Part shown: piece by piece, positions 33,887 to 42,030 of the stretch | How positions within the stretch are numbered: the stretch's first letter is position 1 | Layout of the letters: the number at the start of each line of letters is the position of its first letter | Assembly (NCBI RefSeq): GCF_002243175.1 | Contig: NZ_NDYF01000017.1 | Coordinates: forward strand, 130,207 to 194,206 | Origin: Finegoldia magna_J | GTDB taxonomy: Bacteria; Bacillota; Clostridia; Tissierellales; Peptoniphilaceae | Reading direction: 5' to 3' | Length of the DNA stretch: 64,000 bases | Position numbers and translations under genes: made by a program | Notes under the pieces: model-generated | Databases searched by the model: none | The model's input: only the letters and a program-made list of their open reading frames with translations | Told to the model about the DNA's origin: nothing

Positions 33887-33914
33887 TTGACACGTGTTTT
33901 ATACGTGTTATAAT
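33887..33914 (+). promoter_or_regulatory. hicAB promoter with operator
   Basis: TTGACA (33887-33892), 16 bp, TATAAT (33909-33914). Between them lies a perfect dyad ACACGT-N7-ACGTGT (33890-33908), well placed for repression by HicB. Confidence 0.85.
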
Positions 33915-33931
33915 AATTATGGAGGCTAACT

Positions 33932-34120
33932 ATGACGTCAAAAACCTCAAGAGAGATAATAAAAATGCTCAAAAAAGATGGCTGGTATTTGGTTAGCGTC
34001 AATGGCAGTCATCACAAGTTTAAACATCCTGTGAAAAAAGGGATTGTAACTGTTGCACATCCACAAAAGGATTTTACAACAAAAACTTTAAAGAGCATAT
34101 ACAAACAGGCTGGTTGGTAA
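33932..34120 (+). CDS. hicA: HicA mRNA interferase toxin
   Basis: A 62-residue HicA toxin with a double-stranded RNA-binding-like fold. The family signature GSHHKFKHP carries the catalytic histidine, preceded by LKKDGWYLVSVN. It cleaves mRNA independently of ribosomes when not bound by HicB. It follows a TATGGAGGCTAACT ribosome site. It is paired with hicB 38 bp downstream. Confidence 0.93.
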   Translation: MTSKTSREIIKMLKKDGWYLVSVNGSHHKFKHPVKKGIVTVAHPQKDFTTKTLKSIYKQAGW

Positions 34121-34158
34121 ACCAGCCGCTATCTCTCGAAATTTAGGAGTGTGATATT

Positions 34159-34557
34159 ATGAAAAATGATATTTTGTATCCAGTTGTAATGAGCAAGGAA
34201 GATGGAGGATATTTTGCTCAATGCTATGATTACGAAGAAATTTATGCTGAAGGAGATACAATTGAAGAAGCATTGAAAAATATCAAGGAAGTTTTTGGAT
34301 TAATTTTTTATGATCTTGAAGAAGATGAATACAAGAAAGCTTCTAATATAGAAGATATAATGAAAGAACTCAAAGAAGGAGAATTTGTCGTTTATGTCAA
34401 TGTGTGGTTACCTTACGAATTTTCTAAAGTAAAAGTTGTGAATACCAAAAAAACACTTACTATTCCGAATCACTTGAACATGCTAGGACAATACAAAAAC
34501 ATTAATTTCTCCAAAATTCTCACCGAAGCACTAGAAAAAGAATTGAATGTGAAATAA
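34159..34557 (+). CDS. hicB: HicB antitoxin
   Basis: A 132-residue antitoxin. The N-terminal partial RNase H-like fold is seen in YPVVMSKEDGGYFAQCYDYEE and AEGDTIEEALKNIKE. The C-terminal part (about 100-132, KTLTIPNHLNMLGQYKNINFS) is a ribbon-helix-helix DNA-binding domain. It neutralises HicA and probably represses the hicAB promoter through the ACACGT dyad. Confidence 0.92.
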   Translation: MKNDILYPVVMSKEDGGYFAQCYDYEEIYAEGDTIEEALKNIKEVFGLIFYDLEEDEYKKASNIEDIMKELKEGEFVVYVNVWLPYEFSKVKVVNTKKTLTIPNHLNMLGQYKNINFSKILTEALEKELNVK

Positions 34558-34574
34558 TACTACATCAATCTAAA

Positions 34575-34617
34575 TACAATTTATAAAAACAACAAGCTCA
34601 TCTTATTAGATGAGCTT
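34575..34617 (+). repeat. 43-bp direct repeat, right copy (flanks hicAB)
   Basis: Same sequence as 33817-33859 with two changes. Its terminator stem AAGCTCATC/GATGAGCTT is perfectly paired and serves hicB. No gene runs into this copy, so it looks like the duplicated one. Confidence 0.85.
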
Positions 34618-34634
34618 ATTTATTTTGTGGGCAA

Positions 34635-35075
34635 TTATTTCCATGTATTTAAACAGTTTTGATATTTGATATAATCAGCGAACGGCTTTCTTGCAAGGTA
34701 ATTGTGATTGTCGTTCATGTTTTTTTCTTTTTCTAATTTTTTATCATAAGCAAAACAAAACATCTTATTGTAGTTGTTTTTTCTAGGGTTCAAATAAACA
34801 TTGGAGTACAAGAAATATCGGTACTCGTATTGTGTATTGGGATCGTCTTTGAAATATATCGTAAAACTTGTAGTGTTCTTACTTGGTTCACTATTTTGTT
34901 CGATTGATTTGATGTTCGATCTGTCTGTTCCTTGTAAAGCGAGGACTTGGTCAAGCTTTTTGTTTGCGAAATGGTTTTGAATTGGATGATCAACAACCCA
35001 CCACACAACATTGTAAATTACAAAAATACAGATCACAATTTTGACAAATTTGAATAATTTATTTTTCATATTCAC
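34635..35075 (-). CDS. DUF3139 family small exported protein
   Basis: A 146-residue protein with an N-terminal membrane anchor (about 10-28) and the DUF3139 pattern: HPIQNHFANKKL, LALQGTDRSNIKSIE, and FKDDPNTQYEYRY. The family is common in Firmicutes and of unknown function. It lies three bases after a paralogue (35079-35477), and a third copy is at 50109. It is anchored with its C-terminal part outside. Confidence 0.8.
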   Translation of the reverse strand: MNMKNKLFKFVKIVICIFVIYNVVWWVVDHPIQNHFANKKLDQVLALQGTDRSNIKSIEQNSEPSKNTTSFTIYFKDDPNTQYEYRYFLYSNVYLNPRKNNYNKMFCFAYDKKLEKEKNMNDNHNYLARKPFADYIKYQNCLNTWK

Positions 35076-35078
35076 CTC

Positions 35079-35477
35079 TTAATACCATCCATCAGTGTAT
35101 TTCATGTATTTTGCCTTTTTGAAATAAGTGTTTCCAATAGGACTTCCAGTAGCGTATTCGTAAATTGAAACATTGATTTTGTCGGTATCTTCAAACAAAT
35201 GCGGCAAATTAGACAAGCTAAAATAAGTCAAATGATAACTGTAACGGTATTCAACCAATGGATCATCCTTGAAAATCACATAAAAATCATAATCTCCATT
35301 TTTATAATTATATCCCGATGAAATCTTCAAAATATTATCTTTGCTTGTTCCTTGCTTTTCCATAAAAGAATACAGCTTGTGTTTGCCACAAAAATATTGA
35401 ACTGGGTGATTGTAAGTCCATCCGACAATTAAGTAAACGACTACAATTGTAAGTAGAATTTTAAATAACCTTTTCAT
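35079..35477 (-). CDS. DUF3139 family small exported protein
   Basis: A 132-residue paralogue of the neighbour at 34635, with HPVQYFCGKHKL, FMEKQGTSKDNILKISS and FKDDPLVEYRYSY. The start at 35477 follows AGGTTGTGAAATTT; the longer frame to 35555 has no ribosome site. One N-terminal membrane anchor (about 5-20). The two genes form a small operon. Confidence 0.8.
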   Translation of the reverse strand: MKRLFKILLTIVVVYLIVGWTYNHPVQYFCGKHKLYSFMEKQGTSKDNILKISSGYNYKNGDYDFYVIFKDDPLVEYRYSYHLTYFSLSNLPHLFEDTDKINVSIYEYATGSPIGNTYFKKAKYMKYTDGWY

Positions 35478-35584
35478 AAATTTCACAACCTTTCTTGTGT
35501 TAATTACATTATACCCAAATTTTTCAAAACAGAATAGTAATAACGCCATCGTCAATGTATGTATAAATGAAAGGGGGAGTGAAA

Positions 35585-35770
35585 ATGAAAAAATTAAAAA
35601 TCACTTCAGTATATGATGCAAACGGAACACAAAAGAAAAGTTCCAAAACATTCAGTAACTTAAAATCAGGAGTTACTAACGAAAACTTGAAAACAGCAGC
35701 ATACACTATCAATTCATTAGTAGATTCTAATGAAAAACACGCGTATGTAGTAGAAGAAACAGAACTTTAG
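35585..35770 (+). CDS. DUF1659-like small protein
   Basis: A 61-residue protein: MKKLKITSVYDANGTQKKSS, then KTFSNLK and a short helical end. It matches the small DUF1659-type proteins that precede DUF2922 and YvrJ genes in clostridia. The start at 35585 follows AAAGGGGGAGTG. Function is unknown. It is the first gene of a tiny three-gene operon. Confidence 0.72.
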   Translation: MKKLKITSVYDANGTQKKSSKTFSNLKSGVTNENLKTAAYTINSLVDSNEKHAYVVEETEL

Positions 35771-35781
35771 GAGGTATTTAG

Positions 35782-36000
35782 ATGCAAGAATATTTACAAA
35801 TCAAAATAGGCAATGATTCAAATGAAACCATGACTATCAACTTAACCAACTATGATCGTGCAAAAACTGATGAACAAATCAAAAACGCAATGGATCAAAT
35901 CTTACAAACAGAAGTATTCACTGGCAAAACAGCTGTCTACAACAAGAAAATCTCAGCAGATATCGTAACTGTAGACAAGAAACCAATGAATATACAATAA
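35782..36000 (+). CDS. DUF2922 small protein
   Basis: A 72-residue protein with the DUF2922 pattern (YLQIKIGNDSNETMTINLTN, and the C-terminal IVTVDKKPMNIQ). It follows the DUF1659-like gene by 11 bp with a TTAGGAGGTATTTAG ribosome site. Function is unknown. Confidence 0.8.
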   Translation: MQEYLQIKIGNDSNETMTINLTNYDRAKTDEQIKNAMDQILQTEVFTGKTAVYNKKISADIVTVDKKPMNIQ

Positions 36001-36009
36001 GGATAACAC

Positions 36010-36156
36010 ATGGACGAATTCTTAAGTTTTGTCGGTAACGTCGGCTTTCCCATTTCAGTGACAGCATTTCTTCTAATCAGAGTTGAATCCAGATTAGAAG
36101 ACATCAAAATTTCCATTGAAAAGCTCAACGCCATCCTCACTAACTTAAACAGATAA
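36010..36156 (+). CDS. YvrJ family peptide
   Basis: A 48-residue peptide with one membrane helix (GFPISVTAFLLIRVE) followed by an amphipathic charged helix (LEDIKISIEKLNAILTNL). This is the YvrJ pattern. It follows the DUF2922 gene by nine bases, completing the conserved trio. Some YvrJ-like peptides resemble holins or bacteriocin-related helices; the role here is not known. Confidence 0.82.
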   Translation: MDEFLSFVGNVGFPISVTAFLLIRVESRLEDIKISIEKLNAILTNLNR

Positions 36157-36194
36157 CCTTAATTTCATATATCATTTCCTAAAATTTTTCTAAC

Positions 36195-36230
36195 AAAACG
36201 GTAAGTCTCACACGAGATTTGCCGTTTTTT
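36195..36230 (+). terminator. Terminator of the DUF1659/DUF2922/YvrJ operon
   Basis: AAACGGTAAGTCTC pairs with GAGATTTGCCGTTT and is followed by T residues. Confidence 0.85.
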
Positions 36231-36237
36231 GGTATGA

Positions 36238-36266
36238 AAAAAATCGGCTCACTAAGAGCCGATTTT
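36238..36266 (-). terminator. Terminator of the transglutaminase-like gene
   Basis: A 10-bp perfect stem AAATCGGCTC/GAGCCGATTT, with a T run on the minus strand, follows the stop at 36285. Confidence 0.85.
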
Positions 36267-36284
36267 CTTACTTAAATATACAAT

Positions 36285-37409
36285 TTATTTTGCTTCTTCA
36301 AATTTGATATTATATTCAAAATCTGCTGGATTGTAATAATCAAGAGCTTTTCCTTCTACTTCAGCGTATGGATAACCAAAGTTATTAAGTGGTTTGTCAT
36401 CTTGTTTTGGTTCAAGAGTAAGATCACGACCTGTAGTTAATGCTACACGAAGTGAATCCATTCCGCCCCAATAATAATCAGCAAGTTCTTTTGTTTTTTC
36501 ATCAGATTTGTCTAATTTTTGTTTCAAAACAGCTTTCAAAACATCGCCTGGATCTGCTTTTACCCAACCTTGACCTTGAAGGTAGAATTCAGACCAGCAG
36601 TGTTGACCTTTAGTCATATCATCAGAAGCTTTCTTGCTCATTCTTACACCGAAGATTTCACGTGCAGGAACGCCAGCAGCTCTACACAAAGATACGAAAA
36701 CTGAGTGGATATCAGTACATTTTCCTTGTGGATGATCCAATAATTTTTCAACTTCACCAGTACCGCAACCTTTTACAGATTCGTCACGATTCATATTAGC
36801 GATAGTCCAATCGTAGATTGCTTTTACCTTGTCCAAATCAGTAGTCTTGCCTTCAGTGATTTTGTCAGCAAGTTCTTTTACTTTGCCATCAACAGGCATC
36901 ATGCTGTTTGGTTGTAAGAATTCTTTAAGTTCGTCCTTCTTAGCTTGGTCTTCTTTTTCAGTAAGTTCTCCTCTTTTGATTTCCTTACGGTCAGCATCAA
37001 AAGATAATGAAACCTTACGATCAGTAGCTTCATTGTCCCATTCAACATAAAGCATTTTGTTTCCTAACTTGTCAGTAGTTTGTTGTTGTTTAGCGTGAGC
37101 TTCATCCAAATCTACCTTTACATTAGTAATTTTTTGGTATTCTGAATCTTGTGGAATTGGTAACCATAATTTTACAGATTTACCCTTATCGTATTTTGAC
37201 AAATCAACATTTGTTGTCAAAGTTCCTTTTCTTTCTGCGAAGTTTTCTTCTTTCTTTTCTTCGTCTTTTTTAACTTCTACCTTATTAGTGTCTTCCTTTG
37301 CAGTTTCTTCCTTCTTAGTTTCAGTAGTTTCTTGTGAGTTATTCTTAGCACAAGCTGATAAACTAACCACAAATACCAATAAAAGTAAAATCTTTAATGC
37401 TTTTTTCAA
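36285..37409 (-). CDS. Transglutaminase-like lipoprotein
   Basis: A 374-residue lipoprotein: signal sequence with lipobox ending SACA (Cys20), a Glu/Lys-rich spacer to about residue 60, a beta-rich part, and a transglutaminase-like core. The catalytic triad is Cys231 in GKCTDIHSVF, His270 in GQHCWSEFYL and Asp286 in VKADPGD. Such proteins often act as cysteine proteases or cross-linkers on the cell surface. It lies 70 bp downstream of the rhodanese lipoprotein gene and may be co-transcribed with it. Confidence 0.88.
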   Translation of the reverse strand: MKKALKILLLLVFVVSLSACAKNNSQETTETKKEETAKEDTNKVEVKKDEEKKEENFAERKGTLTTNVDLSKYDKGKSVKLWLPIPQDSEYQKITNVKVDLDEAHAKQQQTTDKLGNKMLYVEWDNEATDRKVSLSFDADRKEIKRGELTEKEDQAKKDELKEFLQPNSMMPVDGKVKELADKITEGKTTDLDKVKAIYDWTIANMNRDESVKGCGTGEVEKLLDHPQGKCTDIHSVFVSLCRAAGVPAREIFGVRMSKKASDDMTKGQHCWSEFYLQGQGWVKADPGDVLKAVLKQKLDKSDEKTKELADYYWGGMDSLRVALTTGRDLTLEPKQDDKPLNNFGYPYAEVEGKALDYYNPADFEYNIKFEEAK

Positions 37410-37446
37410 AAAAACATCCTCCTTTATATATTTTTACATAAAATTA

Positions 37447-37467
37447 GGCAATATATGAAATATTGCC
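37447..37467 (-). terminator. Hairpin between rhodanese and transglutaminase genes
   Basis: GGCAATAT/ATATTGCC stem with a five-base loop and a short T-rich tail on the minus strand. Probably a weak or partial terminator. Confidence 0.55.
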
Positions 37468-37479
37468 CAATTAAATATC

Positions 37480-38019
37480 TTATTTTGCTGCAGAACCTTC
37501 GATTTTATATCCTGCATCCATCCAAGCAACAATTCCACCTGGTTGACGATATACATTTGTAAAACCAGCTTCTTTTGCGATAACTGCGCCGACATCACTT
37601 CTTGCACAGCCAACAAAACCACAATATACAACTACAGTTTTGTTTTTGTCTTCGCCCAAAGCTTTCAAGAAAGCTTCTTTTTGTTCTGGTTTTATTTCGT
37701 CAGCTTTCATAGGCAATTCAGCATTTACAGCTCCAGGAATTCTGTTTTTGTCAAAAGATTTAGCAGGCATAGTGTCAACTATAACCATGTCTTTCTTTTG
37801 ATCAATCCATGAATTCAAATCTTCTGTAGATACAAGTTCATATCCACCTTTATTGACAGCTTTTACAAGTTTCATACTTGCAGTTTCAATTTTTTGTTCG
37901 TTACCGTCTTTTGCAGTTCCAGGACCTTTGTTATCAGCTCCAGGAGCAGCCTTTTGGCAACCAGTTGCCAATACTAAAATCATTGCAAACAATGTCAAAG
38001 CTTTAATGAATTTCTTCAT
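37480..38019 (-). CDS. Single-domain rhodanese lipoprotein
   Basis: A 179-residue lipoprotein with lipobox ATGC (Cys21) and one rhodanese domain (about 55-175). The active-site loop YCGFVGCARSD has Cys133 as the likely catalytic residue and a second cysteine at 138. Its promoter has the same operator layout as the two-domain rhodanese gene, so the two are probably induced together. Role: sulfur transfer or disulfide/persulfide handling outside the membrane. Confidence 0.9.
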   Translation of the reverse strand: MKKFIKALTLFAMILVLATGCQKAAPGADNKGPGTAKDGNEQKIETASMKLVKAVNKGGYELVSTEDLNSWIDQKKDMVIVDTMPAKSFDKNRIPGAVNAELPMKADEIKPEQKEAFLKALGEDKNKTVVVYCGFVGCARSDVGAVIAKEAGFTNVYRQPGGIVAWMDAGYKIEGSAAK

Positions 38020-38052
38020 TATGTAATCCCTCCTAAAATATTCTATATACTT

Positions 38053-38101
38053 ATTATATCGTAAAATTTGTATTCCATTTATTGAAATAATTTATAAATG
38101 G
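38053..38101 (-). promoter_or_regulatory. Second rhodanese promoter with CATTTAT-N11-ATAAATG operator
   Basis: On the minus strand CATTTAT (38100-38094), 11 bp, ATAAATG (38082-38076), 17 bp, then TATAAT (38058-38053). Arm sequence, inner spacing and distance to the -10 equal those at 32288-32335. Confidence 0.6.
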
Positions 38102-38122
38102 GCTGTTTTCATGGTAAATTTG

Positions 38123-38143
38123 TGTCATTTTCTATAAATGACA
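38123..38143. promoter_or_regulatory. Inverted repeat in the divergent rhodanese/antiporter gap
   Basis: TGTCATTT-TCTAT-AAATGACA, a perfect 8-bp dyad between the divergent genes. Possible regulator site for the antiporter; no direct evidence. Confidence 0.4.
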
Positions 38144-38239
38144 TACAATTAATAGATTTTTTATACAAATAATCAATTTACGATTATGATATACTATAAT
38201 TAATTTATCATTCATTTATAAATTTCCCAAGGAGGGTTT

Positions 38240-39829
38240 ATGTATATTTTAATCGTGGCAGTTGTGCTTTTGTTGGCGCTTTTGGCTGTTAAATTTTCAA
38301 ATAGATATGGTATTCCGTCGTTTCTATTGTTTATTATTTTAGGAATATCGTTTAATTTTTTAGGAAAAGATTTCAATAATTACAGGTTTGTGGACGAATT
38401 TTCAAGCGTTGCGCTTTTGATTATTATGTTCTACGGTGGTTTCGGTACGAATTTGCAAATGGCAAAATCAGTGACAACACAGGGAGTTATCATGGCAAGT
38501 GCAGGTGTTGTGTTAACGTCTGTTCTTACGGGAGCTTTTTGTTATTTTGTACTTAGAATCAGTTTCGTGGAATCCATGCTTTTAGGATCCGTTGTAGGTT
38601 CCACGGATTTTGCTTCGGTGAGTTCGATTTTACGAAGCAAGAATTTGAATCTCAAATACTCCACTGCATCCATGCTTGAGATTGAAAGTGGTTCTAACGA
38701 TCCGACAGCTTACACTATGACGATGATTTTCTTGTCGATTTTGATGGGGTCAAAGACTTCTGTGTTCAAACTGATTTTGCTTCAAGTTGGAATTGGGCTG
38801 TTGGTAGGATTTTTGATGGCAAAATTAACCGAAAAATTGATTTTCAAGATAGATTTCTCACAAGACGGTCTGTTCACTGTTCTGATTATTTCCTGTGCAC
38901 TTCTAACTTTTGCGATTAGCAAGAATTTGGGAGGAAATGCGTTCTTGTCAGTGTATGTACTGGGAATTATGATTGGGAATTTGGAATATTATAGGAAGAA
39001 AGAGGTTGTGTTCTTCTTCGACGGTTTTTCGGGAATAATGCAGATTGGTTTGTTCTTTTTGCTGGGACTTTTGGCAGATCCTAAAAGCATCGTGAGGGCT
39101 GTTCCTGTGGCTTTCTTGGTGATGGTTTTTATCACAATTATTGCAAGACCATTGGCAAGTATTTTGCTTTTGAAACCTTTTGGCTATAAGAAGAATCAAC
39201 TTATTGTAATTTCTGCGGCGGGTTTCAGAGGCGCAGCTGCGATTGCGTTTGCGATTATGGTTATCAACAGTAACGCAAAGTTATCTGTGGATTTGTTCCA
39301 CATAATTTTCGTGATTTGTCTGTTGTCTTGTTTAATTCAAGGCTCACTTTTTCCGATTATTTGTAGGAAAACCGATATGATTGATCCCGACGATACTGTC
39401 CTTAAAACTTTCAATTACTACAGCACTAAAAGCGATGTTGGTTTTATCGAAACTAAAATAAATGAGCACAGTGAACTTGTAGGAAAAAAGGTTAGCGAGA
39501 TTGGGCTTCACTTCGATATAATTGTTGCAAAAATTATAAGAGATAACAAACTTGTAGTTCCACGTGGTGATACTGTGATTTGTGCAGATGACACTGTTGT
39601 AATTGGCGGCAAATCTTATTTTGATCCGACAGGTTACGGTTTGGTTGAAATCACAATCAGCGACAAAAACAACTGGAATGGTAAAAAGTTAAAGGATATC
39701 GACATGATTGATTCTGAACTTGTGGTTATGATTCAATCAAAGAATGGCGAAATCATCGTTCCTTCGGGCAATGTTACGCTTAATGTTGGGGATAAGTTGA
39801 TTATTCTAAAAGAAACGGTAAGATTGTAA
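38240..39829 (+). CDS. K+/H+ antiporter, CPA1 type with TrkA-C domain
   Basis: A 529-residue membrane antiporter of the NhaP2/CvrA type. It has about 12 hydrophobic segments over residues 1-380, with the ion-site motifs GSVVGSTDFASV and EIESGSNDPTAY. A C-terminal TrkA-C/RCK_C-like part follows (about 400-529, GKKVSEIGLHFDIIVAKIIR and GDKLIILKE). It exchanges K+ or Na+ for H+. Start after CCAAGGAGGGTTT. Confidence 0.9.
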   Translation: MYILIVAVVLLLALLAVKFSNRYGIPSFLLFIILGISFNFLGKDFNNYRFVDEFSSVALLIIMFYGGFGTNLQMAKSVTTQGVIMASAGVVLTSVLTGAFCYFVLRISFVESMLLGSVVGSTDFASVSSILRSKNLNLKYSTASMLEIESGSNDPTAYTMTMIFLSILMGSKTSVFKLILLQVGIGLLVGFLMAKLTEKLIFKIDFSQDGLFTVLIISCALLTFAISKNLGGNAFLSVYVLGIMIGNLEYYRKKEVVFFFDGFSGIMQIGLFFLLGLLADPKSIVRAVPVAFLVMVFITIIARPLASILLLKPFGYKKNQLIVISAAGFRGAAAIAFAIMVINSNAKLSVDLFHIIFVICLLSCLIQGSLFPIICRKTDMIDPDDTVLKTFNYYSTKSDVGFIETKINEHSELVGKKVSEIGLHFDIIVAKIIRDNKLVVPRGDTVICADDTVVIGGKSYFDPTGYGLVEITISDKNNWNGKKLKDIDMIDSELVVMIQSKNGEIIVPSGNVTLNVGDKLIILKETVRL

Positions 39830-39905
39830 ATATTTTGTTAATTGTGAACATTTGATATAAACTCTGATATAATAATAAAATAATTACATTTTAAGGAAGG
39901 ATTTT

Positions 39906-41087
39906 ATGATAGATTTTTTGATTCAAAAATTTGTTAAAAATTACGAGGACACGCAAAGCTTCACTACGCGTAGATCATACGGGAATTTGAGCAGTGCTGT
40001 GGGATTGTTCATTAACTTATTTTTGTTTTCTACTAAACTAATAATAGGATTACTCACTAATTCCATAGCGATAATGGCTGATGCTATCAACAATTTATCG
40101 GATTGTTTCAGTATTATTCTGATGGTTCTAAGCTTTAGTATGAGCACGAAACCCGCCGATGAAAAACATCCGTACGGTCATTCACGATTGGAGTACATCT
40201 TCTCGTCATTGATTACGATTTTGGTCATTTATATCGGGGTGAAATTGGTCGTTGCATCATTTAAGAAGATTATTCATCCAGAAATTATCACATTCAACAT
40301 ATATTCGTTGATTGTTCTAATAGTAGCGATTGTGGCGAAGTTTTGGCTAAGCAAATTTTATTACAAAATTTCCAAGAAAATCGACTCAGATTTGTTGATG
40401 GCGACATCTGTGGATTCAAAAAGCGACTGCATATCCACATCCATCGTACTTATTTCTGTCGTAGTATTCAAATTGACAGGACTTAATATCGACGCATACA
40501 TCGGACTTTTGGGTGGTGTTATCATCATCAAAAACGGATTTGAAATGATAACTGACACTGTGGACAAACTTTTGGGAACGGGTGCATCTAGAAAATTCGA
40601 GCGAGAAATCATCGATTTCATCACATCTTATGACGGAATTTACGGTGCACACGATTTGAGAGTTCACGATTACGGCCCAGGTCACATCTTCATAACTGTG
40701 GATGTGGAAGTGGATAGTTCCGAAGAATTCATCAAACTACATTCACTGGCAGATAGAATTGAAAGGGATTTGATAGAAAAAAAGGGCGTGTATTCGACGA
40801 TTCACATGGATCCGTTGGCAGTAAACAATCCGAAAGTTCAAAACTTGCACGAAATTGTCGAGAAAATCATCACCGATGTCAACGAAGATTGGATATTGAA
40901 CGATTTTAGAATTTGTCCGAAAAAAGAAGGCGACGAGATGATTTTTGACATCAGAGTAGATATAGATGAGAAAATGGAAGACAAGGAAATAGTTGATATT
41001 GTGAAAGGCAAAATCCTATCGCAAATCACTGACTATAAGCCAATTATAGCTATTACAAGAGGATATCAAAGAAGAAACTTTTATTAA
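39906..41087 (+). CDS. Cation diffusion facilitator (metal efflux)
   Basis: A 393-residue CDF transporter with six membrane segments in the first 215 residues. The metal sites are ADAINNLSD in helix 2 and VDSKSDC in helix 5, with HPYGHSRLEYI between. The cytoplasmic domain (about 215-393) is longer than usual and ends in a second ferredoxin-like part. It exports divalent metals such as Zn2+, Mn2+ or Fe2+; substrate is unknown. Confidence 0.92.
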   Translation: MIDFLIQKFVKNYEDTQSFTTRRSYGNLSSAVGLFINLFLFSTKLIIGLLTNSIAIMADAINNLSDCFSIILMVLSFSMSTKPADEKHPYGHSRLEYIFSSLITILVIYIGVKLVVASFKKIIHPEIITFNIYSLIVLIVAIVAKFWLSKFYYKISKKIDSDLLMATSVDSKSDCISTSIVLISVVVFKLTGLNIDAYIGLLGGVIIIKNGFEMITDTVDKLLGTGASRKFEREIIDFITSYDGIYGAHDLRVHDYGPGHIFITVDVEVDSSEEFIKLHSLADRIERDLIEKKGVYSTIHMDPLAVNNPKVQNLHEIVEKIITDVNEDWILNDFRICPKKEGDEMIFDIRVDIDEKMEDKEIVDIVKGKILSQITDYKPIIAITRGYQRRNFY

Positions 41088-41088
41088 A

Positions 41089-41730
41089 ATGAAAAACATT
41101 AAACGAATTTACGATCAAAACCCACTCAAATTCATACTTGAAGTCTATGCAGTTTATTTGGTGTGGTTTTTTGCAATGGAAAAAATACCCAATAGAAATT
41201 ATCACATAGTATATTCTAAACTAGACGACTACATTCCTTTTTATAAACCAGCGATACTTATGTATTCGTCGTGGTTTCTGATGCTAGTGATACCATTTGT
41301 GTATCTATTAAAGAGAAAATCATACGATAATATGTACAACATAATCATTCCGATGTTTTTGGCGATGTACATATCTTTGATAATTTATGTGATATATCCG
41401 ACAGCACTTGACATCAGAGTAACAGACATCACTGGAAATGATATTTGTGCGTGGATAATAAAAGGAATTCACAAGATAGACCCGCCGAATAACGTGTGTC
41501 CAAGCATTCACGTGTCGACAACCGTGATAATCGACAATCAATTTCGAAAAATATTGAAAAATAATGGAAAACTCAAAGTATTGTTCGTGTTGTGGGACGT
41601 TGGAATCTGCATAAGCACAATACTTGTAAAACAACACAGCATCATCGATGTGATGTGTGGAATTATCCTCGCACACGCGATACTTTTCGTATTCAACAAA
41701 AAACAAAACACAGCCTCATCACTAAATTAG
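41089..41730 (+). CDS. PAP2 family membrane phosphatase
   Basis: A 213-residue membrane protein with about six hydrophobic segments. PAP2 motifs are visible: CPSIHVSTT (motif 2) and KQHSIIDVMCG (motif 3, His and Asp). It probably removes phosphate from lipid phosphates at the membrane. It starts one base after the CDF gene. Its last codons lie inside the terminator. Confidence 0.82.
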   Translation: MKNIKRIYDQNPLKFILEVYAVYLVWFFAMEKIPNRNYHIVYSKLDDYIPFYKPAILMYSSWFLMLVIPFVYLLKRKSYDNMYNIIIPMFLAMYISLIIYVIYPTALDIRVTDITGNDICAWIIKGIHKIDPPNNVCPSIHVSTTVIIDNQFRKILKNNGKLKVLFVLWDVGICISTILVKQHSIIDVMCGIILAHAILFVFNKKQNTASSLN

Positions 41731-41748
41731 TGACAGGCTGTGTTTTTT
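41708..41748 (+). terminator. Terminator overlapping the PAP2 gene end
   Basis: ACACAGCCT pairs with AGGCTGTGT, enclosing a further TCACTAA-type stem, with six T after it. Confidence 0.9.
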
Positions 41749-41763
41749 GGTTTGTAGAATAAT

Positions 41764-42021
41764 TTATTTGTTTGAAACTGGAAATACAAATGATAATATC
41801 ATTAAAATCGCAAACGCGAAAATTGATATTACATTGATTATAATGTGAATTAGTCTGAAATTTTTGTTGGATATTTGATTTCTTAGAGCCAAATTCAAAA
41901 TAGCAAACGGAATCAAATACAACAAACAGAATCCTTGTTGACCGAATCCATCAAAAAATATCAGTCCGATTAATACAATAATTTGTGCCAAATAAGAAAA
42001 TAGTATTAGTAATTTCTTCAT
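41764..42021 (-). CDS. Small membrane protein
   Basis: An 85-residue protein with three hydrophobic segments (about 5-25, 30-45 and 58-80). No family is recognised. It lies nine bases after the ECF S-component gene and is probably co-transcribed with it. Confidence 0.6.
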   Translation of the reverse strand: MKKLLILFSYLAQIIVLIGLIFFDGFGQQGFCLLYLIPFAILNLALRNQISNKNFRLIHIIINVISIFAFAILMILSFVFPVSNK

Positions 42022-42030
42022 AAAATGCTC

